Shown: positions 50,452-59,156 of the stretch, piece by piece
How positions within the stretch are numbered: the first letter of the stretch is position 1
Layout: every line of letters begins with the position of its first letter
Source: Streptomyces griseiscabiei
GTDB taxonomy: Bacteria > Actinomycetota > Actinomycetes > Streptomycetales > Streptomycetaceae
Assembly (NCBI RefSeq): GCF_020010925.1
Contig: NZ_JAGJBZ010000005.1
Span: 186,001-250,000 of the forward strand
DNA length: 64,000 nucleotides
Direction: 5' to 3'
Notes under the pieces: generated by a model
Seen by the model: the letters and a program-made list of their open reading frames with translations, nothing else
Told to the model about the DNA's origin: nothing
Databases searched by the model: none
Position numbers and translations under genes: made by a program

Positions 50452-51843
50452 TTGTCCACGACCCTTGCACCACCCCGGCCGTCCACGGCGCCGCCGGCTG
50501 CGGAGCACGACGTCGCCGGCCATCGCGTGCCCTCCAGCGGTCAGTGGATGTCCACGACCGACGGACGCATCGCGCCGAACGGCGAGGCATGGCTCGAAGC
50601 CGTCTACTGGTTCTACAAGTACGGCCCCTACGCGGCCGCGCGCCCCCACGGGCCGAAGAAGTTCGGCGGCACCACCCTGCGCATGGCGAAGGCGATCGCT
50701 CACCTCACCGAGTGCCGCCCCAGCGTCGGCAACCTCGTCGAGTGGCTCAAGATCTCCGAGCGCACGGTCAAGTACCACCTCGCCATGCTCCGGGAGAGCG
50801 GCCTCCTCACTTATCGCTCCAAGGGCACCCGCGTCTCCGGCTCCGGCGGGCGGGCCAGCGAGTTCGTACGCACCATCCCCCAGGTCTTCGACGACGCCGC
50901 AGGGCTGCGCACCGGGCCCTCGGACAAGCTCATCCGCGCCGTGCACGGCTTCTCCCCGGAGAAGACGCCGCTGCTCCAGGAGCTCCACGCAGCCGCCCGC
51001 CCACCCCGTCGCAGGAAGCGGACAAAGCGGTCCAACCGCCGTTCGGGTAGGACCCCTTCGGCGACCTCGTCTTGCACCCCAATGGTGGTTAGTACTTCTA
51101 GTTCTTCTACTGCGGGTGATACCTCCTCTCCCTCTGAGAGCAAGCTCGCCAGCGGGCAGCACAAGTCCCCCTCCCCGAAGAAGCCCACCCGCCGCAAGCT
51201 CAACACCATCGGCCGCCGCTACCAGCTCGCCGCCGAGCTCATCCAGCAGGTCGGCTGGCTCCACCGCGCTGCCGTCCCGCGGATCGCCTGGATCGTGCGG
51301 CACGTCGCCGACGCCGGATGGAGCACCGCCGAGGTCATCGCCGTCATCGGCCTCGAAGCCCCGGCCCGCCGTGTCCACCGTCCCTCCGGCTTCCTCGCCA
51401 ACCGCCTCAAGGGCGCCCACCTGCTGTACGACACGCCCGCCAAGCGGACCGCGATCCTCGACCACTGGCGGGACTCACGCCACGCCGAGCACGACCGGCA
51501 CGCCGAATGGTGGGAGGGCGACTGCCGCCGGCCCACCAGCCGCGCCGTGGCGCGCGAGGTCGATGCCGTCTTCGCCCAGCTGCAGCAGCCGGACGCCCCG
51601 GGGCCCGACGAGCGTGAACTCGCCGTCGGCGACGACGGTCTGGTCGCCCTCGAGCAGCTCACCCGCGACGAGGTCATCGAACTGCGCGCCGCCGCGCTCA
51701 AGGACCCCGCCCTCATCCGCGCCACCGTCCGCACCTGCGGCGAGACCTACGCCCGGCGCCTGTTCACCTCCTCCCTCGTCGACCAGGTCCAGCGCCTCAC
51801 CCGCCTCGGCCGCACCGTCGTCCACGGTTGGAGGCCGGCGTGA
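50452..51843 (+). CDS. Winged-helix DNA-binding protein, candidate plasmid replication initiator
   Basis: A 463-residue protein. Residues 65-125 are a winged helix (SVGNLVEWLKISERTVKYHL, then MLRESGLLTYRS). Residues 195-245 are a Ser/Thr-rich linker encoded by a local low-GC patch. A C-terminal helical domain (NTIGRRYQLAAELIQQVGWL, then GWSTAEVIAVIGLEA) extends to residue 463. The TTG start has AGGAACT upstream. The coupling by GTGA to a DciA/DUF721 gene suggests a replication role; this is inference. Confidence 0.68.
   Translation: MSTTLAPPRPSTAPPAAEHDVAGHRVPSSGQWMSTTDGRIAPNGEAWLEAVYWFYKYGPYAAARPHGPKKFGGTTLRMAKAIAHLTECRPSVGNLVEWLKISERTVKYHLAMLRESGLLTYRSKGTRVSGSGGRASEFVRTIPQVFDDAAGLRTGPSDKLIRAVHGFSPEKTPLLQELHAAARPPRRRKRTKRSNRRSGRTPSATSSCTPMVVSTSSSSTAGDTSSPSESKLASGQHKSPSPKKPTRRKLNTIGRRYQLAAELIQQVGWLHRAAVPRIAWIVRHVADAGWSTAEVIAVIGLEAPARRVHRPSGFLANRLKGAHLLYDTPAKRTAILDHWRDSRHAEHDRHAEWWEGDCRRPTSRAVAREVDAVFAQLQQPDAPGPDERELAVGDDGLVALEQLTRDEVIELRAAALKDPALIRATVRTCGETYARRLFTSSLVDQVQRLTRLGRTVVHGWRPA
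51052..51160. other. Local low-GC patch inside the winged-helix gene
   Basis: The stretch around GTTAGTACTTCTAGTTC and GGTGATACCTCC contrasts with flanking DNA and encodes a Ser/Thr-rich linker. It could be an origin-like unwinding site or simply linker drift. Confidence 0.35.
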
Positions 51844-52709
51844 GCACCGACGAGCCCACGGGCGTGGACCTCGCACGCGTCGCCCTGGCCGCTGCGAAGA
51901 AGGCCGCCAAGGAGCGCGGCGCCACCACGTCGCCCAAGCGGACCCCGAAGCGTCGGCCGTCTGCCCGCCGCGACGGCCGCGACCCCTTGGGGCTCGGCGG
52001 CGCCCTGGCCCAGCTCGTCGCCGAGCGCGGCTGGGAGACCCCTGCGGCCGGCGGGTCCGTGATGGACCAGTGGCAGACGATCGCCACGCCGGAGGTCGCC
52101 GACCAGCTGCGGGCCGTGGCCTTCGACAAGGACACCGGACGGCTCGACCTCGCCCCGGCCACCCACGCCTGGGCGACGCAGGCCCGCCTGATCAGCGCCC
52201 AGCTCATCCGCCAGGCCAACGCCGCGGTCGGCACCGAAGCGGTCCGCCAGATCCGGGTCCTCCCGGTCGGCTCGCGGGCCGCACGGACCTCGGCGCCCGC
52301 CGAGCCCACCCCCGCGCCCGCCGAGGCGGCCCCGAGCGGTGAGATCCGCACCCGGGAGAACGCCTCGGCCGGCTACCAGCGCGCGCGGGCCTCGATGGCG
52401 ACCACCCCCGCAGCCCCGCCCGAAGGGCCGGTCCGCACCCGCGAGGACGGATGCGACGGCTACCAGCAGGTCCGTGCCCTGCTGAAGAGCACGTCCGCTC
52501 CCACCACCGCCGGCCAGACGCCGGTCCGCACCCGGGACGACGGATGCGACGGCTACCGCCAGGCGCTCGCCCAGGTCGGCGCCCCCGTCCCCGCCCGCGG
52601 TACGGCAGACGCGTCTGTCCGTACCCGCGAGACGGCCTCCACCGGATTCCAGCTCACCCGACGCGCGCTCCTGGAGGGCAAGAGCCGCGGCCGGGCCCGT
52701 CCCACATGA
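51840..52709 (+). CDS. DciA/DUF721 family protein with a four-repeat tail
   Basis: A 289-residue protein. The DUF721 domain occupies residues 50-150 (LGGALAQLVAERGWE, VMDQWQTIATPEVADQL, HAWATQARLISAQLIRQ). DciA is the ancestral bacterial loader of the replicative helicase. Here the domain is preceded by a Lys/Arg-rich segment and followed by four repeats of 29-31 residues (VRTRE-x2-x-GYQ type) that form the whole tail from residue 169. GTG 51840 overlaps the preceding stop. A chromosomal DciA would not be expected next to plasmid-like genes, so this is an accessory version. Confidence 0.8.
   Translation: MSTDEPTGVDLARVALAAAKKAAKERGATTSPKRTPKRRPSARRDGRDPLGLGGALAQLVAERGWETPAAGGSVMDQWQTIATPEVADQLRAVAFDKDTGRLDLAPATHAWATQARLISAQLIRQANAAVGTEAVRQIRVLPVGSRAARTSAPAEPTPAPAEAAPSGEIRTRENASAGYQRARASMATTPAAPPEGPVRTREDGCDGYQQVRALLKSTSAPTTAGQTPVRTRDDGCDGYRQALAQVGAPVPARGTADASVRTRETASTGFQLTRRALLEGKSRGRARPT
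52344..52709 (+). repeat. Four tandem 87-93-bp coding repeats in the DciA tail
   Basis: Units start at 52344, 52431, 52524 and 52617, spaced 87, 93 and 93 bp. Each begins with [I/V]RTR[E/D] and continues with a GYQ/GFQ motif nine or ten residues later. The second and third share DGCDGY. Confidence 0.88.
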
Positions 52710-52951
52710 CTACGCCGCCGCGAGCCCTCTCGCACCCGACGCGCACGAACGAAAGCAGCACACCCGTGAAGTCCACCAACACCGAGCACCAGGCCCCCGC
52801 CGACGCCCCCGCCGACGCCTCCGGCGTGGACCGCCGCGGCAGGAAGACCGCCTCCACCATCACCGATCCCGAACTCGACGCCCTCTACGACCAGCGCGAC
52901 GCGCTGCTGCGCCGGTTGGCCAGCGTCCGAGGTGCCGGAGCGGCGGCATGA
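52706..52951 (+). CDS. Small unknown protein
   Basis: 81 residues from ATG 52706, which overlaps the DciA stop as ATGA. A GTG at 52766 with GAAAG upstream would give 61 residues and is equally likely. The C terminus is a coiled-coil-like helix (ITDPELDALYDQRDALLRRLA). Its end overlaps the WhiB gene. Confidence 0.55.
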   Translation: MTTPPRALSHPTRTNESSTPVKSTNTEHQAPADAPADASGVDRRGRKTASTITDPELDALYDQRDALLRRLASVRGAGAAA

Positions 52952-53340
52952 GCAGCCCGACCCTCGCCTATCCGGAAGCCGCCACCCCCTGCGCGGATGC
53001 CGACCCCGAGATCTTCCACGACGACGCCAAGGCATCCGTCGCCAGAAGGCTGTGCGCCGGCTGCCCGCTCGCCGCCCACTGCCGCACGCAGGCCCGCGAC
53101 AACCGGGAGTGGGGGACCTGGGGCGGAGAGACCAGCGCAGAACGTGCCGCGGCCGGCCACCCGCCGGCCGGCTGGCGCGGACGCGGCCACAAGACCCACC
53201 TCAAGCCCTGCGGGACCCCCGCTGCCTACCGCCGCCACCTGCGGGCCGGCCAGGACCCCTGCCGGCCCTGCAAAACCGCCGAGTACTGCCGCCGCGCCGA
53301 AGGCAAAGCCGCCCGCGACCGTGCCGGCCGGACCACCTGA
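52948..53340 (+). CDS. WhiB-family iron-sulfur regulator with a second cysteine cluster
   Basis: A 130-residue protein. C15, C36, C39 and C45 are the [4Fe-4S] ligands, followed by the EWGTWGGET turn of Wbl proteins. A second four-Cys set, C88, C105, C108 and C114 (KPCGTPAAYRRHLRAG, then CRPCKTAEYC), could bind zinc and is not part of core Wbl proteins. It acts with a sigma factor in transcription. ATG overlaps the previous stop. Confidence 0.9.
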   Translation: MSSPTLAYPEAATPCADADPEIFHDDAKASVARRLCAGCPLAAHCRTQARDNREWGTWGGETSAERAAAGHPPAGWRGRGHKTHLKPCGTPAAYRRHLRAGQDPCRPCKTAEYCRRAEGKAARDRAGRTT

Positions 53341-53360
53341 CCAGGACAAGGAGCCACGAC

Positions 53361-53555
53361 GTGAACGGACCGAGCAGCGCCCCGCGGGGCGAGCGCCCCG
53401 GAACCCGAGGAACCCGCTGGGAGACCGTCCTGACCTCCACGGAGGTCGTCGTCGACGACGACACCTGGAACGAGGAGCTGCCGGCGGCGAACCGGGAAAC
53501 CCGCCGTGCCATAGCGCGCAAACAGCGCGGAAAGCGCAACTCCGCCCAGAGATAG
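53361..53555 (+). CDS. Small basic unknown protein
   Basis: 64 residues from GTG 53361, with an excellent AAGGAG seven bases upstream. The middle (TSTEVVVDDDTWNEELPA) is acidic and the C terminus (NRETRRAIARKQRGKR) strongly basic. No family was recognised. Follows the WhiB gene by 20 bases. Confidence 0.6.
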   Translation: MNGPSSAPRGERPGTRGTRWETVLTSTEVVVDDDTWNEELPAANRETRRAIARKQRGKRNSAQR

Positions 53556-53673
53556 GTAACCCGCCAGTAGCGGACGGTCGCGGCCTCTATCCACAGGACC
53601 CGGCCCGGACCCTTTCCCTGCTTCGGCACGCCTCCGTCCCGGCGCGCCCCCGACCAGACGAAGGAGCAGCGGA

Positions 53674-54207
53674 TTGTCCACGCCGAGCACCATGACGCCA
53701 TCCCCGGCTGAGCGGACCTCGGAGCCCGAGCCGCCATTCACCACCCGCCGGGCGGACCTGGGGGACCTCGCCCGGGTGAACGCCCTGCACCACCGCTGCT
53801 CGCTCGACACCCGCTATGCCCGATACGCCTCGGGGCGCCGGGAGTTGAAGATGTCCGAGTTCGCCAGGCTCGTCCACCCCGCCGCAGGCACCAGCTGGAT
53901 CACCACACTGCGCGACGACCGCGAGACCGCCGTCGCCGTCACGCACCTGCTGAAGACGCGCACCCAAGGCGTCTTCGAGCTCGCCGTCCTGGTCGGCGAC
54001 CCGTGGCAGGGCCGGGGCCTGGGCTCCTGGCTCACCGACTACGCCCTCCACTCGGCGATGGCCGACCCCCGCTGCGACGCCGTCGTGGCGATGTTCGGCG
54101 CCACCAACAGGCGCGCCCTGCGCATCCTGCGCCGCCGCGATGTCACCGTCCCCACCGCCAGCGCCGGCGTCATCGACGTCACCCTTCCCCTGCCCGAACG
54201 GAGTTGA
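53674..54207 (+). CDS. GNAT acetyltransferase
   Basis: A 177-residue GNAT. The acetyl-CoA loop GRGLGSWLTDYAL is preceded by ELAVLVGDPWQ, and NRRALRILRRR is the last helix. TTG 53674 has AAGGAG upstream. It lies two bases before the hydrolase gene. Substrate unknown. Confidence 0.88.
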   Translation: MSTPSTMTPSPAERTSEPEPPFTTRRADLGDLARVNALHHRCSLDTRYARYASGRRELKMSEFARLVHPAAGTSWITTLRDDRETAVAVTHLLKTRTQGVFELAVLVGDPWQGRGLGSWLTDYALHSAMADPRCDAVVAMFGATNRRALRILRRRDVTVPTASAGVIDVTLPLPERS

Positions 54208-54209
54208 CC

Positions 54210-55136
54210 ATGGCACCGCTTCCCACGCCCCACACCGAGCTCCACCGACCCGATGGCGCCCGCCTCGCCCTCTACGTCGACGGGCCCAGCGACCCCGACC
54301 TCGTCCTGGTCATGGCCCACGGATGGCAGGCAGCCGCATCCGTCTGGAACGAGCACGTCCGCCACTTCCCGCGGCCGCGCACCCGCATCGTCCGCTACGA
54401 CCAGCGCGGGCACGGCAACTCCACCGGCGGCAGAGCCCTGCCGTCCATCCCGCTGCTCGCCGACGACCTCAAGGCCGTCATCGCCGCCACCGCCCCCGGC
54501 CGGCTGCCCGTCCTGCTGGCCGGGCACTCCATGGGTGGCATGGCCGTCCTCGCGCTCGCCGCCCAGCACCCGCACCTCATCGGCGACAAGGTCACCGCCG
54601 TCCTCCTCGCCGCGACCACCGGCGGCGGCCTCGACCTCTGGGGCCCCCAACACCCGCCGCTGAAGCGCCTGGTCGGGCTCACCCGCCACGTCATGGCCGC
54701 GGCATGCATCCACGCCCCGCTGCCGGCCCACCGCATCCGCGAACTCGTCCGTCCGCGCCCCTACGCCCAGCCGCCGATCGACCACGCCGCCCGCTGGTTC
54801 AAGGCCCTCATGCGGCACGACGTCGCCGACCAGCTCGACGCCCTCCGGCGCATCCCGGTCCACATCCTCGTCGGAGAGAACGACCAGACCATCCCGCCCA
54901 TCCACGCGTTGCGGCTCGCCGCGCAGATCTCCACTTCGCAGCTCCACGTCGTCGCCGGCGGCGGACACCGGCTGCCCACGCAGCACCCCGAGGAGTTCCT
55001 TGCCGTACTGGAGCGGGCCTGCGCCGACGCACTGCCCCCCGCCGGCCGCTGGCATCGCCGGATCAGCCGCCGGGAACGCGCGCGACCGTCGACATCGGTG
55101 ACTGGAGCCCGTACGGCAGACTCACGAGCCAGCTGA
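54210..55136 (+). CDS. Alpha/beta hydrolase
   Basis: A 308-residue protein. Nucleophile S107 lies in GHSMGG, the acid Asp in VGENDQTIP and the His in GGGHRLP. An HGW oxyanion segment is at residues 37-39. No signal peptide; cytoplasmic esterase, lipase or lactonase. The last 40 residues are Arg/Ser-rich and may be unstructured. GGAG lies before the ATG. Confidence 0.9.
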   Translation: MAPLPTPHTELHRPDGARLALYVDGPSDPDLVLVMAHGWQAAASVWNEHVRHFPRPRTRIVRYDQRGHGNSTGGRALPSIPLLADDLKAVIAATAPGRLPVLLAGHSMGGMAVLALAAQHPHLIGDKVTAVLLAATTGGGLDLWGPQHPPLKRLVGLTRHVMAAACIHAPLPAHRIRELVRPRPYAQPPIDHAARWFKALMRHDVADQLDALRRIPVHILVGENDQTIPPIHALRLAAQISTSQLHVVAGGGHRLPTQHPEEFLAVLERACADALPPAGRWHRRISRRERARPSTSVTGARTADSRAS

Positions 55137-55197
55137 ACACCGCCACGACCGGGGTCGCCGCGGCACCGCGGCCCCGGAACAACGACAGGACGAGCAC

Positions 55198-55821
55198 GTG
55201 AACCACACCGCAGGTCCCGCCGGGCCTTCGGAACGCAGCCAGATCCCTGCGTTCCTGCGCCGGCTCGATCCGCCACGCACCCTCGACGGCCGACCCGACT
55301 ACCGGCCGCCCGCGGCGATCCTCGCGTCCTGCACCGCGCTCGTCTTCATGTTCACCGGCTTCTACCTGGCCCTGTACTCCAAGCTCTGGCACAACCACCA
55401 GCACCTCGCCCTGGCCGCCGTGTTCGCCGGCGCCGTCCTGCCGGCGCTCGCCTTCTACACGATCACCCGCCGCCTGCTCGCCCGCATCGGCCTCTACCTG
55501 TGGCAGAGCGTCCTCGCCAGCGTCCTCCTCCTGGCCATCATGGGATCGGCGCCCGACTGGGCACAGGCGCTGTTCCCCCGGGCCGACGACCGGTACGAAA
55601 GGGAGCTCGGCGGGCCGGGACAGTGCCTGCACGGCACGCCGTACAACCTCGACCGCGCCCAGACCACCTACGCGGATGAACACCCCGGCCAGATGGTCAT
55701 CGACCCCATCGCCGACGGCCTGCCCGCGCTCCGCCTGGACCACGCGCTCGACGGCGGCCTGAAGAACCTGGTCCCCGCCGACGCCGCCGCCCGCGAGATC
55801 CTCGACCGGTACGGCTGCTGA
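55198..55821 (+). CDS. Membrane protein of unknown function
   Basis: 207 residues from GTG 55198. Three hydrophobic segments lie near residues 41-61 (ILASCTALVFMFTGFYLAL), 71-88 and 100-118. A C-terminal soluble domain of 80 residues (DDRYERELGGPGQC, TPYNLDRAQTTYADEHPGQ) follows. No family was recognised. Confidence 0.7.
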   Translation: MNHTAGPAGPSERSQIPAFLRRLDPPRTLDGRPDYRPPAAILASCTALVFMFTGFYLALYSKLWHNHQHLALAAVFAGAVLPALAFYTITRRLLARIGLYLWQSVLASVLLLAIMGSAPDWAQALFPRADDRYERELGGPGQCLHGTPYNLDRAQTTYADEHPGQMVIDPIADGLPALRLDHALDGGLKNLVPADAAAREILDRYGC

Positions 55822-55832
55822 CGGCGTCAGCA
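55816..55832. terminator. Short hairpin between convergent genes
   Basis: TGCTGAC-GGC-GTCAGCA forms a seven-base stem that includes the stop codon of the membrane protein. It is the only symmetry between the two convergent genes and may stop both. Confidence 0.5.
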
Positions 55833-55839
55833 GGTCAGA

Positions 55840-57075
55840 TCACCAGTAGCGGAACTGGTGAGGAGAGGGCGGCGTGTACTCCTCCCAAAGTGGGCCGTCA
55901 TGGGACCGGCGCTCCCGATCGCCGGTCAGACCCACGATCCGGTGCACGGGCGCACTCAGCTCGTGCCCGGTGTCGCGGGCGGTGAAGGTGAGCACGCGAC
56001 GGCGCAGATCCCAGCCGCCGACGGCCCCGTACAAGACGTGCATTGCCGTGTCGCCGCGGACGCCGGTCTCGACGATGAGCCGCATGACGCCGCGCGGAGG
56101 GTGAGGCTCGGTCAGCTCCCGCAGCTCCTGGCCGGCCGGACCACCAGCGGTGTCGTCCGGGACCCAGATCCACTGGCCCATCTCGAACGTCTGCCTCCAC
56201 TGCCACCGGGAGTCCTCCTGACGCTGGGGCGCCCAGTGCACCGGCGGTTCGGACCCGCGCCGCCCGCGCAGCAGCGCGCGGGCCTGCCGCACCTGCTCGG
56301 AAGGGCGGGGACGACGGCCGTCCTCGGCGACATCCTCGGCCAGCAGAGGAAAGGCGGTTCGCAGCAGAGCGCGGGCCGCACCGAGCACCGCGGGAGCAGG
56401 CTCCTGCGGCGTGAGACCGTCCTCGGCGAGTTGCTCACCGGCGATCAGACGGTCCCGTTGGCGAGCGGTGTGGGCGAGCGCACGCTCGGCGGCGAACTCG
56501 GGCACGGCCAGGACCACCGCGTCCGCGGTCAGGCTCTTGCCGTAGGGGTTGTAGCGCTGTTCCGCGCCGCCCCACGGAACGCGCGGGCCGATCTGCTCGT
56601 ACTGGGCCAGGAACGCAAGATCGCGGTCGTGCGGTCCGGTCAGCGGCCAGCCGCACACCAGCAGCAACTGCTGCTTGTCCGAGCCCTGCGACGCCCCGGC
56701 AAGCTCGGCCTCCAAGCGGGCACACCAGCGCTGCACGAAGGAGTGCCACTGATGGTGGAACTCGGCCTCCGCCCAGGCGGCCGGCGAGGCGTGCCCCGCC
56801 GCGCAGGTCATCGCCGGCAGCGGCAGCGCGGTCACATCCCGCACCCGGGCCCTGCCCCACTCCTGGGTCACCACGGCGGAGGCGTAGTCGAGCGCGCCGC
56901 CCGCGCCCCGCCCCTGCTCACGCGCCCGCGTCCAGGCCGCGCGGACCATCGCCCACAATTCCAGCGACGGCCGCCCGTACCCGTATCCGTAGCCGGTGCC
57001 GATCACGGCGCCCAAGGCGCTGGACTCCGCGTGCACCTTGCGATCAGCCGCGACCGCGTCACAAGCAGCGGTCAC
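55840..57075 (-). CDS. Unknown protein
   Basis: A 411-residue protein. A Gly/Tyr-rich N-terminal patch (GTGYGYGYG) is followed by mixed alpha/beta sequence (LPAMTCAAGHASPAAW, QQLLLVCGWPLTGPHDRDL, QTFEMGQWIWVPDD). The C-terminal half looks beta-rich. No family or motif was recognised. GTG 57075 directly follows the stop of the next upstream gene, so the two are coupled. Confidence 0.6.
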   Translation of the reverse strand: MTAACDAVAADRKVHAESSALGAVIGTGYGYGYGRPSLELWAMVRAAWTRAREQGRGAGGALDYASAVVTQEWGRARVRDVTALPLPAMTCAAGHASPAAWAEAEFHHQWHSFVQRWCARLEAELAGASQGSDKQQLLLVCGWPLTGPHDRDLAFLAQYEQIGPRVPWGGAEQRYNPYGKSLTADAVVLAVPEFAAERALAHTARQRDRLIAGEQLAEDGLTPQEPAPAVLGAARALLRTAFPLLAEDVAEDGRRPRPSEQVRQARALLRGRRGSEPPVHWAPQRQEDSRWQWRQTFEMGQWIWVPDDTAGGPAGQELRELTEPHPPRGVMRLIVETGVRGDTAMHVLYGAVGGWDLRRRVLTFTARDTGHELSAPVHRIVGLTGDRERRSHDGPLWEEYTPPSPHQFRYW

Positions 57076-57639
57076 CTATGCCGTGGCCGTCGCGGACGGC
57101 GCGGCCGCCCGGTACGCGGCCAGCGCCTCGTCCGACCGCTCGACCACGGCGGTCCACGCCCGCAGTGCCCGCCACCCTTGGGCGCCGAGCTCGGCATGAT
57201 CGAGGACCGGCTTGAGGAGGGCTCGCACCGCGGCATCGTCGTGCCGGGCCGCCCGTTCCAGCGCCTGGGCGTACGACGGCCAGGTACGGGGTCCGCTCGC
57301 GCCGGCCAGTTCGGTCGCGCGGGCATCGGCCCGCAGAATCTCCTCCAGCGCCTGCCACAACACCCCTGCCCCCTCCGGCAGTTCCACAGCGCCGACGCAG
57401 CCGGAGCACAGCTCGGCCAGCGCATCCAGCACCACGACCTGATCCGGGGCTCGTCCCGCCAGCCTGGCCGCGTGCTGACAGTGCCCCCAGGACTTGCCCT
57501 CCGGAACCGGGACGTGCCACTTCCCCGTTCCGGCACGTACGAGCTTGACCTTCGCCTCTACGACCGCCGGCAGGTCGATGTCCAGGCGCCGCAACTCGAC
57601 TCGGTCCAGTGACGGCAGACGGCTCTGGCCGTGCCTCAT
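57076..57639 (-). CDS. Unknown protein
   Basis: A 187-residue, largely helical protein (VVVLDALAELCSGCVGAVEL, ARHDDAAVRALLKPVLDHAEL). A CSGC pair is present but no full metal site. It is probably the partner of the following 411-residue protein; both are unassigned. Confidence 0.6.
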   Translation of the reverse strand: MRHGQSRLPSLDRVELRRLDIDLPAVVEAKVKLVRAGTGKWHVPVPEGKSWGHCQHAARLAGRAPDQVVVLDALAELCSGCVGAVELPEGAGVLWQALEEILRADARATELAGASGPRTWPSYAQALERAARHDDAAVRALLKPVLDHAELGAQGWRALRAWTAVVERSDEALAAYRAAAPSATATA

Positions 57640-57838
57640 ACTTCAACCCGCCTTGCTCTGTGCCGTTCGTTGCGCCGCCACGCTACCGGCGTACGGGGCC
57701 ACTGGGAGCGAGGTATCGGCGGCACCGGGCGTTCGCGCAGCTCAGTACCTCGCCGTACACCGCGGCGCCAGCAGCGCCGCCCCGCAGCGGATTCGGTCAA
57801 CTTCCCACGTCACGATGCGGACCGGGTGACGATGGCTC

Positions 57839-58168
57839 ATGAACGCCCGCTGCTCGCCCGCCCGCTCCCGAGCAGTCGAGGAACTGGCGGAGGCCACGGA
57901 GAAGTGGGGCTGTGCCGTGCTCGACGACCCGGGAATCGCCGAGCTCGCCGGCCAACTTGCCCAGGTGGCAGGTCACGTTCCACAAGACCGCCTCAACCGG
58001 GGCGAGGCCGCAGCCGCCCTGGAGGCGGCCGCTGAGCACCTGCGGGCCGCGGCGCGGCTGGGCGGCCTGCTTCCCCTCGTCGCCCTCCACCACCTCAACG
58101 TCGCTCTTCAGTGTGAACGCAGCGCACGGCAGGGCCAGGCCCTGCCGGTTCCCGCCGCCCACCGATGA
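57839..58168 (+). CDS. Small helical unknown protein
   Basis: 109 residues, Ala/Leu-rich helices (VEELAEATEKWGCAVLD, AAAALEAAAEHLRAAARLGG). The ATG at 57839 has no strong ribosome site. Composition is coding-like but no family was recognised. Confidence 0.5.
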   Translation: MNARCSPARSRAVEELAEATEKWGCAVLDDPGIAELAGQLAQVAGHVPQDRLNRGEAAAALEAAAEHLRAAARLGGLLPLVALHHLNVALQCERSARQGQALPVPAAHR

Positions 58169-58301
58169 AGACGAGCCGACCAATGCCGGGCGGGCCGGGA
58201 AGCTCGACCCGCCGGAAGTACCGGAGCCGATCTCCCCTCCCGGCCGAGCACCGTGATGCGGAGCCGGCCAGGGCGGCACCCTCGTCTGCGAGGCTGAGCG
58301 C

Positions 58302-59102
58302 ATGAACATCGTCGACGTCGCCCTGGACAGCATCTGGCCCGCTGAACTGCGCACCGACCGGCTGCTCCTGCGACCGGTCACCCCCCAGGACGCCGACGTC
58401 GTCCGCGAGCTGCTGACCGACGTAAGGGTCCGCGCCTACCTGGGCGGCCCCGCGTCCCCCGAGCGCGTCGCCGCCCGCCAGGCCGCGTACCCGCAGACGC
58501 CCGGTGCCTGGGCCATCGTCCGAGTCGCCGACGGCCGAGCGGTCGGACTGGCGAGCATCGGCGCCGACCCGCGGTGCGAAGGCCGGGCCGAAGTCTCCTA
58601 CCAGCTCCTGCCCTCCGCCTGGGGCGGCGGCCTGGGACGGGAGGCGGTCGGCGCCGTCGTCAGCTGGTGGACAGCGACGGTGCCCGACGGCGGTCCGGTC
58701 GTCGCCGTCACCCAGGCGACCAACGCCCGCTCGCGCCGTCTACTGGAGTCGCTCGGCATGATCCTCGTCGACCAGCTTGACGAGCACGGATCCCAGCAGT
58801 GCGTCTATACCCCCGGTGGCGATCAGGACGACTCCGACCTGCGCTGGCTCCGCCTGACCGCCTCACACCTGGACGTGGTCGAGCGCCGCCGTGGCGCGCA
58901 GGCCCGCGCCACCGCCGCAGGACGGCGCCTTCCGGAGGACCTCACCATCCTCACTGCCGAAGCAGCGTCCCTGCTCTGCCCCGCTCGCCACGGGACCTAC
59001 GGCCGGATCTGCGCCCGCGAGGCCGGGCACATGCCGGCCCTCCATCTCGGCCGGGCGTCCGACGGTGGCTGGATCGCCTGGCTGGAGGACTTTCCTGTGT
59101 GA
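58302..59102 (+). CDS. GNAT acetyltransferase with a C-terminal Cys/His domain
   Basis: A 266-residue protein. Residues 1-170 are a RimJ/RimL-like GNAT (LRTDRLLLRPVTPQDAD, then GGGLGREAVGAVVSW, then NARSRRLLESLGM). The last 60 residues hold CPARH...C...GHMPALH, which could chelate zinc and recurs in actinomycete plasmid proteins. Substrate unknown. Confidence 0.82.
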   Translation: MNIVDVALDSIWPAELRTDRLLLRPVTPQDADVVRELLTDVRVRAYLGGPASPERVAARQAAYPQTPGAWAIVRVADGRAVGLASIGADPRCEGRAEVSYQLLPSAWGGGLGREAVGAVVSWWTATVPDGGPVVAVTQATNARSRRLLESLGMILVDQLDEHGSQQCVYTPGGDQDDSDLRWLRLTASHLDVVERRRGAQARATAAGRRLPEDLTILTAEAASLLCPARHGTYGRICAREAGHMPALHLGRASDGGWIAWLEDFPV

Positions 59103-59156
59103 CGCCCCGCGCGGTCCGTGGCGCGGCGGGCGCGCACCACCAGGTGCCTGGACACG

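Noticed and set aside
52932..53555. A 207-residue frame running across the WhiB gene.
   Set aside because: Only its last 64 codons, from GTG 53361, have a good ribosome site and coding character; the earlier part is a shadow of WhiB.
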